DNA of 64,000 nt, from the NCBI GenBank assembly GCA_964596695.1, contig CAZQVE010000002.1, positions 172,095 through 236,094 on the forward strand, given 5' to 3'. Made by a program: the position numbers and the translations under genes. A model generated the notes under the pieces. That model made no database searches. It saw only the letters and a program-made list of their open reading frames with translations, and was not told where the DNA came from. The stretch is from UBA2112 sp964596695. Its GTDB lineage: Bacteria; Patescibacteriota; Saccharimonadia; Saccharimonadales; Saccharimonadaceae. Positions 63,500 to 64,000 of this stretch are shown here, piece after piece. Position 1 is the stretch's first letter. Each line of letters opens with the position of its first letter.

Positions 63500-63847
63500 C
63501 TACAGCGGGGAAAGCGTGAAGTTGTCCTTGTCACCCATGACGGTAAACGTCCAGCACCTCGGAACAGGTGGCTCTGCATAAAGCGTGAAGTGCAGGGGCG
63601 GATCTTCGTTGGACGGGTCGAGTGAGTACCTGCCTTCCACCCTGCCGATGCCGTTTGCACGGCCGGTGATATGGACGCGCAACCATCCCTGCTCGGTAAA
63701 GCCCCACAGTACGTCCACGTCCTTTGGCACGATGTTCGGCCGTAAAACTTGTTCGATGAGGGGCTGGCGCAGAGCGGCGGTCATCAGGTTGATGGCCGTC
63801 ATCGGGATGGAGGTAACTCGTGCGCTCCCAGTGTTCTTGTCTGACAT
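63500..63847 (-). CDS. hypothetical protein
   Basis: A 115-residue soluble protein (NLMTAALRQPLIEQVLRPNI, WGFTEQGWLRVHITGRANGI, DPPLHFTLYAEPPVPRCWTF). No family recognised. AGGA lies about 6 nt before the ATG at 63847. A minus-strand promoter (TTGCTT-17-TATAAT) gives a leader of about 58 nt that carries two abutting palindromes. Confidence 0.55.
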   Translation of the reverse strand: MSDKNTGSARVTSIPMTAINLMTAALRQPLIEQVLRPNIVPKDVDVLWGFTEQGWLRVHITGRANGIGRVEGRYSLDPSNEDPPLHFTLYAEPPVPRCWTFTVMGDKDNFTLSPL

Positions 63848-63881
63848 GTGCTATCCTACTCCCTGAGTTGGCCCCTTTCGG

Positions 63882-63903
63882 GGTGTTAACACCTTGTTAA
63901 CAA
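63882..63903. promoter_or_regulatory. abutting palindromes at the 63847 gene start site
   Basis: GGTGTTAACACC (63882-63893) and TTGTTAACAA (63894-63903) are both perfect palindromes sharing GTTAAC. They cover about +2 to +23 of the predicted transcript. Confidence 0.5.
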
Positions 63904-63911
63904 TTAAGTTC

Positions 63912-63940
63912 ATTATAGCATAAACATAATAAAAAAGCAA
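63912..63940 (-). promoter_or_regulatory. promoter of the 63847 gene
   Basis: Minus-strand TTGCTT (63940-63935), 17-nt spacer, TATAAT (63917-63912). Confidence 0.55.
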
Positions 63941-64000
63941 TAGTTGCGTAGTAACTCACCACCTTTGCAACACATCTTGATTCAAAAAAGGTAGGCGTCC

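Noticed and set aside
1..64000. alternative genetic code (TGA as Gly, code 25)
   Set aside because: dnaE, radA and other genes end at TGA in the expected place, and no core gene is interrupted by in-frame TGA.
1..64000. CRISPR arrays, prophage or insertion sequences
   Set aside because: No spaced direct repeats, transposase, integrase, capsid or terminase genes were seen.

Overview
The window looks like a chromosomal segment of a Patescibacteria/CPR bacterium, most probably a Candidatus Saccharibacteria (TM7) relative. This is inferred from gene content and style, not from a marker tree: tightly packed genes, many small membrane ORFans, a GatCAB operon interrupted by an unknown gene, a fused RNase HII-YraN, a type IV pilus ATPase, and TGA used as an ordinary stop (so not the code-25 Gracilibacteria/Absconditabacteria). 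There is no CRISPR array, transposase, prophage or rRNA operon. One tRNA is present.

Layout. 1-4.6 kb: carbohydrate metabolism (transketolase end, class II aldolase, two PfkB kinases, a LOG protein). 4.6-10.8 kb: uvrB, a membrane HtrA-like protein that has lost its catalytic serine, a 2-oxoglutarate/Fe(II)-oxygenase-like protein and a GtrA protein. 10.9-13.2 kb: an ABC exporter and a small membrane protein. 13.3-18.5 kb: gatC-gatA-HEPN-like-gatB, a P-loop kinase and galU. 18.5-20.9 kb: an accessory patch with a GIY-YIG gene, YtxH, two decayed copies of the tail of a surface protein and four small membrane genes. 20.9-31.8 kb: a rhomboid-like protein, dnaE, a degenerate-Nudix regulator, a SpoU methylase, pilB, rplS and rnhB-yraN. 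32-41.6 kb: a large membrane protein, an M1 aminopeptidase, a lipoprotein nuclease, a CNNM/CBS protein, a J-domain protein, nusA and a second ABC exporter. 41.7-50.4 kb: CIRCE-controlled clpC, a membrane HExxH protein, radA, a PIN-TRAM protein and a class A penicillin-binding protein. 50.5-64 kb: tyrS, a phosphohexomutase, recG, rsmD, tRNA-Leu, an FAD oxidase and several ORFans.

The most striking global signal is in gene starts. About two dozen genes that begin transcription units have a TATAAT-like -10 hexamer ending 5-11 nt, most often exactly 6 nt, before the start codon, with no recognisable Shine-Dalgarno. That places the transcription start on or next to the start codon, so these mRNAs should be leaderless. 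The rule also decides several starts. Internal operon genes and a set of ORFans, together with rplS, nusA and clpC, instead have untranslated leaders with Shine-Dalgarno sequences. Several of the leadered units also show a -35 box at 16-17 nt spacing. At 36.3 kb one palindromic -10 element appears to drive two leaderless genes in opposite directions.

Functionally the window combines central sugar metabolism, translation quality (GatCAB, TyrRS, RsmD, L19), DNA repair (UvrB, RecG, RadA, RNase HII), envelope building (PBP, GalU, hexomutase, ABC exporters, PilB) and several membrane or lipid-anchored hydrolase-like proteins facing outward, which fits a small host-dependent cell. The function of roughly a quarter of the genes cannot be recognised from sequence.
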